Shown here: positions 55,859 to 64,000 of the stretch, one piece after another
Numbering within the stretch: the first letter of the stretch is position 1
Layout of the letters: every line of letters begins with the position of its first letter
Assembly: GCA_023426545.1 (NCBI GenBank)
Contig: JAFAAN010000029.1
Span: forward strand, 1-64,000
Length of the DNA: 64,000 nucleotides
Reading direction: 5' to 3'
DNA from: Pseudomonadota bacterium
Lineage (GTDB): Bacteria; Myxococcota; Myxococcia; Myxococcales; Myxococcaceae
Notes under the pieces: generated by a model
The model's input: the letters and a program-made list of their open reading frames with translations, nothing else
Told to the model about the DNA's origin: nothing
The model's database searches: none
Program-made: the position numbers and the translations under genes

Positions 55859-55874
55859 TGGCACGGTCTTTGAT
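55859..55874 (+). promoter_or_regulatory. Sigma-54-like -24/-12 promoter of rpoN
   Basis: TGGCACG at 55859-55865, four bases, then TTGAT at 55870-55874. The -24 box is a perfect match to TGGCACG; the -12 box differs from TTGCT by a single base (C to A). GG-to-G spacing is the required 10 bases. The predicted start near 55885 leaves a 37-base leader before ATG 55922. The rpoN start has GGAG at 55907-55910. Confidence 0.5.
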
Positions 55875-55921
55875 TGTGGCCCCCCGTTGAGGGACCGGAT
55901 CAACCCTGGAGACCCCGTCTC

Positions 55922-57439
<1,518 letters not shown>

Positions 57440-57448
57440 GCAGTCGGT

Positions 57449-57474
57449 GGCGCGCCGCTTGCCGGCGGCGCGCC
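57449..57474. terminator. Perfect 10-bp hairpin after rpoN
   Basis: GGCGCGCCGC (57449-57458), loop TTGCCG, GCGGCGCGCC (57465-57474). It starts nine bases after the rpoN stop, before the GNAT gene at 57497. A very stable stem but without a T-tract. Confidence 0.6.
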
Positions 57475-57496
57475 CGGGTGGGCAGAGTGGCGCCAC

Positions 57497-58147
57497 ATGA
57501 GCGCCCCCCCTCCTCCGGATGCCGGCACGCCTCGGCGCGAGCGCGTGCCCCTCGTCGTACCGCCCGTCACGCTCGAAGGGCGGGACGTCCGCCTGGAGCC
57601 GCTGGGCCCGGAGCATGCAACGGCCCTGGCGGCGCTGTGCGAGGACGACATCTTCACCTGGTCCTCGAGCGTGCTGCGGACCGAGGCGGACGTGGCGGCC
57701 TTCATCGACAGCGCCTGCGCGGCGGCCGAGCAGGGGCGCGAGCGCCCCTTCGTCATCATCGAGCGGCGGACCGGCGCGCCGGTGGGCACCACGCGCTTCC
57801 TCGACATCCAGCGCGACCACCGCACGCTGGAGATTGGCTACACGTGGCTGGGGCGTCGGGTCTGGCGCACGCGCGTCAACACGGAGTGCAAGTACCTGCT
57901 GCTGCACCACGCCTTCGAGGCGCTCGGCGTCATGCGCGTGCAGTTCAAGACGGACCGGAACAACGCGCGCTCCCGCGCGGCCATCGAGCGGCTGGGCGCC
58001 CGCTTCGAGGGCGTGCTCCGCAACCACATGCGGGTGCGCGGCGGCGTGGTGCGTGACAGCGCGTACTACAGCGTCATCGACGCCGAGTGGCCGGAAGTGA
58101 AGGCTCGGCTGGAAGGGCTGCTCGCCGCGGGCGGGGCGCGGGTATAG
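57497..58147 (+). CDS. GNAT family N-acetyltransferase (RimJ/RimL-like)
   Basis: 216 residues from ATG 57497. GNAT fold: LEGRDVRLEPLGPEHATALA at the N-terminus, then RPFVIIERRTGAPVGTTRF, LEIGYTWLGRRVWRTRVNTE (acetyl-CoA P-loop side) and RVQFKTDRNNARSRAAIERLGA, the hallmark of RimJ/RimL proteins. It acetylates an amine of an unknown protein or small molecule. The gene sits after a strong hairpin, 57 bases from rpoN, and 12 bases before the lipoprotein gene, so those two may share a transcript. Confidence 0.85.
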   Translation: MSAPPPPDAGTPRRERVPLVVPPVTLEGRDVRLEPLGPEHATALAALCEDDIFTWSSSVLRTEADVAAFIDSACAAAEQGRERPFVIIERRTGAPVGTTRFLDIQRDHRTLEIGYTWLGRRVWRTRVNTECKYLLLHHAFEALGVMRVQFKTDRNNARSRAAIERLGARFEGVLRNHMRVRGGVVRDSAYYSVIDAEWPEVKARLEGLLAAGGARV

Positions 58148-58159
58148 GGTGCGCGCCGC

Positions 58160-58945
58160 ATGAACCCCATTCTTCGTCGCAACCTTCTTCGCGTCCCGGC
58201 GGGGGCCTTCGTCGTGGTGGGCCTCTTGTCGGGCTGTGGCGGCAGTCTCAACTCGGAGGTCGTCGACCTGTCGGCGCTGGCGGACCGGACGCTCACGCTC
58301 GCCCAGTCGGACGTGGACGTCTTCGAGCGGCTGGACGAGCCGGGCTCGCACCGCGTCACCGTCACCTTCTCGTCGGGGGCGAAGGCGGACGGCTGCACCG
58401 AGCTGCGCGAGGGCGTCACCGCCACCTTCAACGGCCAGCCGATGGCGCTGGAGCGGGGCGGGGTGGACGGCACCGCCGGCCGCGACGTCTGCGTGCCCAC
58501 GCGGGCCTACTACGACTTCGACCCCAACGTCTGGGTGCAGCAGCCCACGGAGAACGCGCGCATCGTCCTCCAGGACGGCACCCACACCATCACCCTGGTC
58601 CTGGAGCGGGGCAAGGCCAAGCGCCTCTTCTCCTTCCAGGGTCCGGGGGCTGAGGACCGGCTCACGCGCAACCAGGAGTACGCGTTCCGGTGGCTGCCCG
58701 AGGGCGAAGTCCCGGGCCCCATCACCGCCACGTTGCTGCGCGAGGGCGGCAGCGCCACGGCCACCATCCCCACCACGCAGGAGGACGGGACGGTCCGCTT
58801 CCGCCTGCTGCAGACCACGCCCGTGGCCACGCACCTGCTCACGCTGAGCGCGAGCGCGCCCGGGAACGTGCTGGAGTGCACTGGCGTCGTTGCCTGCGAG
58901 GCGCGGGTGTTCCACTCCGAGGAGCGGGTCGTCAACGTGCAGTGA
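58160..58945 (+). CDS. Predicted lipoprotein of unknown function
   Basis: 261 residues from ATG 58160. The signal peptide runs to the lipobox LLSGC (Cys26). The mature part is beta-rich with paired cysteines (GCTELREG and RDVCVPTR; ECTGVVACEARVF), and no family that I recognise. It is likely anchored to the outer membrane, as the residue after Cys is Gly, not Asp. The position 12 bases after the GNAT gene suggests co-transcription. Confidence 0.75.
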   Translation: MNPILRRNLLRVPAGAFVVVGLLSGCGGSLNSEVVDLSALADRTLTLAQSDVDVFERLDEPGSHRVTVTFSSGAKADGCTELREGVTATFNGQPMALERGGVDGTAGRDVCVPTRAYYDFDPNVWVQQPTENARIVLQDGTHTITLVLERGKAKRLFSFQGPGAEDRLTRNQEYAFRWLPEGEVPGPITATLLREGGSATATIPTTQEDGTVRFRLLQTTPVATHLLTLSASAPGNVLECTGVVACEARVFHSEERVVNVQ

Positions 58946-59064
58946 GCTGACGCGGCGCGTGACTTCACTGGGGGCACGGGCGAGCCCTCAAATGCAGGGT
59001 CATTGCCAGTGACGGGTGGTGCAGGCGCGATGTCCTGCCTCGGACGGGTGGTGTGTCCGGGAAC

Positions 59065-59090
59065 AAGCAACCTGGTGGGGTGGGTTGCTT
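59065..59090. promoter_or_regulatory. Inverted repeat upstream of hpf
   Basis: AAGCAACC (59065-59072) and GGTTGCTT (59083-59090) are perfectly inverted with a 10-base loop. It lies 66 bases before the hpf ATG, in a 210-base gap. It could be a regulator site or a leader hairpin. Confidence 0.35.
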
Positions 59091-59155
59091 TCCAGGGCAG
59101 GGAAAGTTTCAGATCTGTCACGGAGCTCACCTCTCACCCTAGGAGGCAGCCACGC

Positions 59156-59824
59156 ATGCAGTTCAACATCACCTTCCGTCAGTTCGGGGCGTCTGATTCC
59201 CTCAAGGAGTACGCACGCGAGAAGGTCGAAAGGGTGAACCGGCTGCTGGACCGCGCCGGCGAGGCCCACGTGGTCCTGTCGTTGGAGCGGCACCTGCATC
59301 ATGCGGACATCACCATCTACTCCGGCGCCTGGGTGCTGCGGGGCCGCGAGAAGAGCGACGACATGTACGCGTCCATCGACCTGGCGATGGACAAGATTGA
59401 ACGCCAGCTGCGCCGCTACCGCGACAAGCTGAAGTCGCACCATGGCCGTGAGCGCATCCACCACCGGCATGACATGGTGGAGCAGCTCCGGGTCCGCCAC
59501 GCCGTGTTCGAGCTCCCGGACGTGGAGGAGCTGATGGCCGCCTCCGAGCCCACCGGGAGCGAGGCGGCGCCGAAGCCCGTCTCCGTCGTGCCCGCGCAGC
59601 CCGCCGTCCAGTCTCCCGCGGCGCGCGAGGTGCGGGCCACGCACCTCACCGTCAAGCCGCTCTCGGTGGATGACGCGGTGATGCAGATGAACTTGATGAA
59701 CAACGACTTCTACGTCTTCCACAACGTGGAGTCGGAGTCGCTGTGCATCGTCTACCGGCGCAAGGATGGCCAGTACGGCCTCATCGAGCCGCATGCCCCG
59801 GCGGTCGCCGCCACGGGCACCTGA
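59156..59824 (+). CDS. hpf: Long-form ribosome hibernation promoting factor
   Basis: 222 residues from ATG 59156 with AGGAGG nine bases upstream; an open frame before it lacks coding signs. The N-terminal RaiA/HPF fold (1-100) has MQFNITFRQFGASDSLKEYA and LDRAGEAHVVLSLE. A variable linker at about 120-165 is followed by the C-terminal dimerisation domain (KPLSVDDAVMQMNLMNNDFYVF, about 166-215). Long HPF makes 100S ribosomes through this domain. The gene stands between rpoN and ptsN as in many Proteobacteria, where short forms are more usual. Confidence 0.93.
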   Translation: MQFNITFRQFGASDSLKEYAREKVERVNRLLDRAGEAHVVLSLERHLHHADITIYSGAWVLRGREKSDDMYASIDLAMDKIERQLRRYRDKLKSHHGRERIHHRHDMVEQLRVRHAVFELPDVEELMAASEPTGSEAAPKPVSVVPAQPAVQSPAAREVRATHLTVKPLSVDDAVMQMNLMNNDFYVFHNVESESLCIVYRRKDGQYGLIEPHAPAVAATGT

Positions 59825-59847
59825 GCGGGGGGCCCGGGCCTCTCTAT

Positions 59848-59885
59848 CGCGCGCCGTCGCCCGGAGGGTGGGGTGACGGCGCGTG
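59848..59885. terminator. Hairpin downstream of hpf
   Basis: CGCGCCGTC (59850-59858) pairs with GACGGCGCG (59875-59883); a G-U and a C-G pair extend the stem to 11. The loop is 16 bases. It begins about 24 bases after the hpf stop. Confidence 0.5.
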
Positions 59886-59930
59886 TTCGCGAAAGGGCCT
59901 CGGGCGCCGGGCGCGTCGTGCCCGCCGGGC

Positions 59931-60269
59931 TCAGTGGGCGGAGCGGCAGCTGATGCGCTTGCCAGGCCAGCGCTCGACCGCGGCGACCGAGGCGAGAGGG
60001 CCCACCCGGTGGGCCTCGACCGCCAGGCGGGCGTTGACGAGCGCGAGCGTCATCCGCGTGGTGCGTTCACCCAGTGGCCGCGACAGCAGCCCTCGCAGGG
60101 AGGCGACGTCCACGTCCCGCTCCAGCGTGCCGCAGTCCCGCGTGCCTAGGAAGCCCGTCGCGGGTAGACGCAGCCACTCCGAGAACGTGGGAGGTGTGGA
60201 GCCCCTATTGCCCTGGAGGTCGGGCTTCCCTTCTGCGCCATGATGCGCAGAGGGAGAGACACGGCGCAT
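59931..60269 (-). CDS. Weakly supported small hypothetical protein
   Basis: A 112-codon minus-strand frame from ATG 60269 to TGA 59931. Third positions are GC-rich over the last 80 codons (from about SEWLRLPATGFLGTR to PGKRISCRSAH), suggesting coding, but the first 30 codons do not show it and no ribosome-binding site is clear. No family is recognised. It may be a small gene, the relic of a longer one, or chance. A 7-bp inverted repeat (60232-60238 with 60245-60251) lies in its first codons. Apart from this and the hairpin at 59848 I see nothing in 59825-60346. Confidence 0.35.
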   Translation of the reverse strand: MRRVSPSAHHGAEGKPDLQGNRGSTPPTFSEWLRLPATGFLGTRDCGTLERDVDVASLRGLLSRPLGERTTRMTLALVNARLAVEAHRVGPLASVAAVERWPGKRISCRSAH

Positions 60270-60346
60270 GAAGACAGGCCATCCTTGCGCTAAAGAGGGG
60301 TGAGGAGTAATTGCCGCCAACCAGGAGCGCCAGCGCGGGAGCGTCA

Positions 60347-60808
60347 GTGAGAATCGCCGAGTTCCTCAGCCCCCAAGCCGTCATCGCCGACATGCAGTCG
60401 CGGACGAAGCCTGAAGTGTTGCGTGAGCTGAGCGCCACGCTGGTGCGCGCGCACCCCCAGCTCTCCTCGGACCGGCTGGTGGAGGTGCTGCGCGAGCGCG
60501 AGAAGCTGGGCAGCACCGGTATTGGTGAGGGCGTGGCCATCCCCCACGGCAAGCTGCCGGGCATGACCCAGCTCCAGGCCGCCTTCGGCGTGTCCCGCGC
60601 GGGGGTGGACTTCGAGGCCATCGACGGCAAGCCCACCCACCTGTTCTTCGCGCTGGTGGCGCCGGAGAACAGCGCGGGCGTCCACCTCAAGGCCCTGGCC
60701 CGCATCTCCCGGCTCTTCAAGAACCCGCGCTTCCGGGCCGCCATCCTCGAGGCGCCCTCGTCCGCGGACATCCACGCGCTCATCGTCCAGGAAGACGCGC
60801 GCCCTTGA
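60347..60808 (+). CDS. ptsN: PTS EIIA-like (PtsN) regulatory protein
   Basis: 153 residues from GTG 60347, with GGGAG five bases upstream; a TTG at 60311 is too close to its GGAG. The fold is EIIA-Ntr: IAEFLSPQAVIADMQSRTK, REKLGSTGIGEGVAIPHGKL with the phosphorylated His67, and HLFFALVAPENSAGVHLKALA. In Proteobacteria PtsN is phosphorylated by PtsP/PtsO and signals nitrogen or potassium state, commonly next to rpoN and hpf as here. ptsP and ptsO (NPr) and hprK are not in the window. Confidence 0.9.
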   Translation: MRIAEFLSPQAVIADMQSRTKPEVLRELSATLVRAHPQLSSDRLVEVLREREKLGSTGIGEGVAIPHGKLPGMTQLQAAFGVSRAGVDFEAIDGKPTHLFFALVAPENSAGVHLKALARISRLFKNPRFRAAILEAPSSADIHALIVQEDARP

Positions 60809-60841
60809 GTCGGGCGGCGTTCCGGGAGGAACATCCGCGTC

Positions 60842-61687
60842 ATGGATGTCGTCCTGAGGCCCATCAGCGACCGCTTCTTTCACGAGCACCTGCTTCCCTT
60901 CTTCCGGCGCGCCATGGGAGACGCCCCTGGCGCGCTGGAGGCGCTCCAGGAGCAGCTGGGGGACGGCCAGTCGCGCATGCTCTGTGAGCGCATGCTCGCC
61001 ACGGCGCTTCCCGGCGGCGTGGGCTCCGTGGACGCGGACCCCTGGGCGGACCTGGTGGACCGGCTCGTCTTCCTCCACTGGACGGAGGGCCCCTCTGGCT
61101 GGGAGGTCGGGGACGCCGAGGTGGGCTACGCGGACGGCTGGGACGAGGCCCTGCACCTGGCGTTGATGGTGGAGGAGGTGGACTATCCCTACTGGGACGC
61201 GCGTGCGTCGCGCGAGGTGAGGGACCGCTTCCGCCTCCGGCCGCGCGAGGACGTGGGGCTGGCCTCGCTGCTGGCGGGGCAGTGGGAGCCCTTCCCGGAG
61301 TTCCCCCCGGACCAGGTCTTCGTCACGCAGGGACGGGGCGAGTACTCCCCGGGCGAGCGCTATGCCTTCGCGGACTGGACGTGGCGCCCGGCGCGGAAGG
61401 TGGCGCACTGGCAGGTGAACCTGCCGCGCAAGCTGGAGCGCCTGCTCGCGCGTGAGCAGGAGCGGATGCGCCTGCCTTCGCTGCCGGAGAAGGACGAGGT
61501 GCTGGGGTACTGGCTGGGCAAGCAGCCCCAGCCGCCGCCGCTCACGGTGGCCTTCTCCGGGCTGGGGCCGCGCGCGGCCAACTGGATTCGTGAGCTGGGC
61601 GCGCTCACCGCGCACCTGCGCGGCGCGGCCATGGCGAAGCAGGGGCTGGCGGCGCTGGTGACGAAGGGCTCCGGCGTGAGCCTCTAG
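60842..61687 (+). CDS. Hypothetical cytosolic protein
   Basis: 281 residues from ATG 60842, with GGGAGG about ten bases upstream and 33 bases after the ptsN stop. No signal peptide or membrane segment. Notable stretches are FFRRAMGDAPGALEALQEQL, VDRLVFLHWTEGPSGWEVGD and WTWRPARKVAHWQVNLPRKL; it is rich in tryptophan and acidic residues. I do not recognise the family. It shares the ptsN transcript direction, and its stop overlaps the convergent dtd stop by four bases. Confidence 0.75.
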   Translation: MDVVLRPISDRFFHEHLLPFFRRAMGDAPGALEALQEQLGDGQSRMLCERMLATALPGGVGSVDADPWADLVDRLVFLHWTEGPSGWEVGDAEVGYADGWDEALHLALMVEEVDYPYWDARASREVRDRFRLRPREDVGLASLLAGQWEPFPEFPPDQVFVTQGRGEYSPGERYAFADWTWRPARKVAHWQVNLPRKLERLLAREQERMRLPSLPEKDEVLGYWLGKQPQPPPLTVAFSGLGPRAANWIRELGALTAHLRGAAMAKQGLAALVTKGSGVSL

Positions 61688-62145
61688 CCCTTCGGCGCGG
61701 ACGGCCCGGGGCTCTCCAGCAGCAAGGTGACGGGGCCGTCGTTGACGAGCGCCACCTTCATGTCCGCGGCGAAGATGCCGGTGCCCACGCTCAGGCCGCG
61801 CTGGCGCAGCAGCTCGCAGGCGCGCTCGTAGAGGGCCTTGGCGCCCTCCGGCTCCATGGCGTCGATGAAGCTGGGCCTGCGGCCCTTGCGCGCGTCGCCG
61901 TAGAGCGTGAACTGGCTGACGACGATGAGCTGCCGCGACGTGTCCTCCAGCGACAGGTTCATCTTTCCCGCCGCGTCCTCGAAGATGCGCAGCGTGGCCA
62001 GCTTCTCCACCATCCACGCCACGTCGGCCTCGGTGTCGCCCGTGCCCACGCCCAGCAGCACCAGCAGGCCCGGGCCCATCTCGCTCACGCGCTGACCCTC
62101 CACCGTCACCGACGCCTCCAGCACCCGCTGCACCACCGCTCTCAT
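61684..62145 (-). CDS. dtd: D-aminoacyl-tRNA deacylase
   Basis: 153 residues with AGGAGG before ATG 62145. It has MRAVVQRVLEASVTVEGQRV, the catalytic-site SQFTLYGDA and the cross-subunit NDGPVTLLLESP; these are the invariant Dtd motifs (SQxTL and GP). It forms a homodimer that removes D-amino acids and glycine wrongly attached to tRNA. Length is normal (about 145-150). It is divergent from dacB. Confidence 0.95.
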   Translation of the reverse strand: MRAVVQRVLEASVTVEGQRVSEMGPGLLVLLGVGTGDTEADVAWMVEKLATLRIFEDAAGKMNLSLEDTSRQLIVVSQFTLYGDARKGRRPSFIDAMEPEGAKALYERACELLRQRGLSVGTGIFAADMKVALVNDGPVTLLLESPGPSAPKG

Positions 62146-62329
62146 CGACGTCTCCTCCTGGACAGGGCGCGGCGCTCCAGCCCCGCGTCAGTCACGTCAT
62201 TACAGTTGGAATGTCAGGTTTCCGCCTGCTGGAAGAGCGAGCGCCCAGACGTGGACGCACGCCGCCACCCACCCTTGCTCGTTCTTTTCCCCGTTCCGCA
62301 TAATGGCACCTGACTTCCCCGGAGAGAGT

Positions 62330-64000
62330 GTGCAGGTCCATCGAGCCAGCTCCATCTTGGCCGTATCGGCCATTATTTTCCTGTCGCTTTCCCACGCCGC
62401 GCACGCCGCGCCCTCCACCTCTGCCGAGAAACGGGCGGACCGCGAGGCCCTGAAGTCCGCGCTGCTGGAAGTGCTCCAGCGCGCGCCGCTGAAGGCGAGC
62501 CGCATGGGCGTGCTCATGCAGAGCCTGGACGACGGCGCGGTGGTGTTCAGCCACAACGCCGACGAGCTGCTCAACCCGGCCTCCAACGTGAAGCTGGTGA
62601 CGTCCGCTGCCGCGCTGGCGTCGCTGGGGCCCGAGTTCCGCTACGAAACCGAGTTCCTGGTGGAGCCGGAGATGGGCGCGGACGGCAAGGTGAAGACGCT
62701 CTACGTCCGCGGCAAGGGCGACCCGTCGATGACCACCGAGCGCCTGTGGGGCATCGTCGCGGAGCTGTGGCATGTCGGCGTGCGCGAGGTGGGCGAAATC
62801 GTCGTGGACGACTCCTGGTTCGACGCCGAGCGCACGCCGCCGGGCTATGACCAGGAGGACACGGACCGGGCCTACATGGCGCCCACCGGCGCGGTGAGCC
62901 TCAACTGGAACGCGGTGGCCATCTACATGCGGCCCGGAAGCGCGCCGGGCGCCAAGGGCGTGGTGGAGGTGGAGCCGCCCAGCGAGTACTTCGTGGTGGA
63001 GAACCAGCTCACCACCGGGCCGCGCCGCGCGCGCCGCGTGTTCGTCAAGTCGGATGCCGCGGGCGCGCAGCAGAAGATTGTCGTGCGTGGCCAGCTCCCG
63101 GGGGAGCGCGGCGGCGCCGTCAGCGTCTGGAAGAAGATCGACAACCCGCCCATGTACTTCGGCCAGTCGCTCAAGCAGATGCTGGTGACGCGCGGCGTGA
63201 AGATGAAGGGCAAGGTGAAGCTGGGCAAGACGTCCACCAAGGCCCGCCTGCTGCACGTGTCGCACTCGGATACCTTCGACGTGCTGCTCAAGCGCCTCAA
63301 CAAGCTCTCCAGCAACTTCGTGGCCGAGCAGCTGCTGAAGACCCTGGGCGCGGAGCTGCGCGGCGCGCCGGGCTCGTTCGCCAAGGGCGTGGAGGTGGTG
63401 GAGCAGTTCCTGGAGCGCGACGTGGGCATTGCCCGCGGCACCTATGTGATGAAGAACGGCAGCGGCCTCAACGACGCCAACCGCTTCTCCGCCGCGCAGC
63501 TCAACCGCCTGCTGCGGCACATGGTCCAGCGCTTCCCCTTCGCGCCCGAGTACCTGTCGTCCGTGCCCATCGCGGGCAAGGACGGCACGCTGAAGTACCG
63601 CTTCGAGGGCAGCGACGCCGTGGGCCGGCTGCGCGCCAAGACGGGCACGCTGGAGAGCGTGTCCGCGCTGAGCGGCTACGTGACGAGCGCGGGCGGAGAG
63701 CGCTTCACCTTCTCCATCATGGCCAACGACTTCGCGGGCCGCGCGGGCCCCATCGTCGCGGGCCTGGACGCGCTGGGCGCGGCGGTGGCCGCCACCGGCT
63801 CCAGCCTGGGGCCGTCCACGGCGGTGGCCGCGCTGGCGGATGGCAGCCGCCCCGCCGGGGGGCTCGACGACGCGGCCGCCCGCATCAAGACGTACCTGGA
63901 GCTGGCCGCGCAGCGCGACCCGCGCAACATCGGCTTCCTGCGCACCGCCTGGCGCAGCGAGCGGGACCCGGCCGTGCGCGCGGTGCTGGCCGAGGGCCTC
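62330..64000 (+). CDS. dacB: D-alanyl-D-alanine carboxypeptidase / PBP4 (S13), 3' end outside window
   Basis: 557 codons are visible, no stop. GTG 62330 has GGAG five bases upstream and gives a compact signal peptide (AVSAIIFLSLSHAAHA); ATG 62303 in the same frame is the alternative. S13 active-site motifs, numbered from the GTG: SNVK (Ser85, Lys88), SSN at 327-329, and KTG at 437-439. A PBP4-like insert domain lies between the first two. After KTG at least 118 residues continue; E. coli PBP4 has about 60. It trims peptidoglycan crosslinks and pentapeptides in the periplasm. Confidence 0.92.
   Translation, partial: MQVHRASSILAVSAIIFLSLSHAAHAAPSTSAEKRADREALKSALLEVLQRAPLKASRMGVLMQSLDDGAVVFSHNADELLNPASNVKLVTSAAALASLGPEFRYETEFLVEPEMGADGKVKTLYVRGKGDPSMTTERLWGIVAELWHVGVREVGEIVVDDSWFDAERTPPGYDQEDTDRAYMAPTGAVSLNWNAVAIYMRPGSAPGAKGVVEVEPPSEYFVVENQLTTGPRRARRVFVKSDAAGAQQKIVVRGQLPGERGGAVSVWKKIDNPPMYFGQSLKQMLVTRGVKMKGKVKLGKTSTKARLLHVSHSDTFDVLLKRLNKLSSNFVAEQLLKTLGAELRGAPGSFAKGVEVVEQFLERDVGIARGTYVMKNGSGLNDANRFSAAQLNRLLRHMVQRFPFAPEYLSSVPIAGKDGTLKYRFEGSDAVGRLRAKTGTLESVSALSGYVTSAGGERFTFSIMANDFAGRAGPIVAGLDALGAAVAATGSSLGPSTAVAALADGSRPAGGLDDAAARIKTYLELAAQRDPRNIGFLRTAWRSERDPAVRAVLAEGL

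Noticed and set aside
59073..59090. Sigma-54 promoter for hpf (CTGG...TTGCTT)
   Set aside because: GG to GC spacing is 11 bases; sigma-54 needs 10. The site is better read as a palindrome.

Overview
The window is uniformly GC-rich, has strong third-position GC bias, and is packed almost entirely with protein-coding genes. It carries a PilY1/minor-pilin operon, a large Wzx/Wzy polysaccharide locus and many GTG starts in 4-nt GTGA/ATGA overlaps. This fits Myxococcaceae (Myxococcus, Corallococcus or Pyxidicoccus). From memory, the gene order resembles the Myxococcus xanthus biosurfactant-polysaccharide (BPS) region, whose wzxB, wzyB and wzcB (btkB) are described. I could not run a search to confirm this. 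I see no insertion sequence, phage, CRISPR array, tRNA or rRNA.

Layout: (1) 1-7335 is housekeeping: a partial unknown gene, argE, mfd, an orphan PAS histidine kinase and a small exported protein. (2) 7581-15132 is a minus-strand operon pilX-pilY1-pilV-pilW-fimT/gspH, preceded by a sigma-54-like promoter. (3) 15374-50787 is the polysaccharide locus. It holds a GT-C membrane transferase translationally coupled to a GT2-methyltransferase fusion, a BY-kinase/co-polymerase (wzc), eight GT4 and two further GT2 glycosyltransferases, and two polymerase/ligase-like membrane proteins (the second with a TPR tail). It also holds a Wzx flippase, a ROK sugar kinase, an LtaS-like phosphotransferase, two acyltransferase-3 proteins and a WecA/PNPT initiator with an extra C-terminal domain. 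A pair of NTP_transf_5-like proteins (one lacking the metal-binding acids) and UDP-glucose dehydrogenase complete it. (4) 50789-52788 holds a YbaK-type deacylase and astB. (5) 52806-55671 is the envelope operon lpxL-like-lptC-lptA-lptB. (6) 55922-60808 holds rpoN, a GNAT acetyltransferase, a lipoprotein, long-form hpf and a ptsN-like EIIA gene. (7) 60842-64000 holds a hypothetical gene, dtd, and dacB (PBP4) running off the right edge.

How it works together: PNPT starts the repeat unit on undecaprenyl phosphate. The GT4/GT2 enzymes extend it using sugars supplied in part by Ugd and the ROK kinase. Wzx flips it, Wzy polymerises it, and the Wzc tyrosine kinase controls length and export. The LtaS-like enzyme, acyltransferases, methyltransferases and GT-C protein probably decorate it. 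No outer-membrane OPX/Wza protein and no low-molecular-weight tyrosine phosphatase is present, so those must be encoded elsewhere. The LPS-export operon and rpoN-hpf-ptsN follow the order common in Proteobacteria. No stretch over 300 bases is empty; the most gene-poor is 59825-60346, which holds a terminator-like hairpin and one weakly supported small minus-strand gene.
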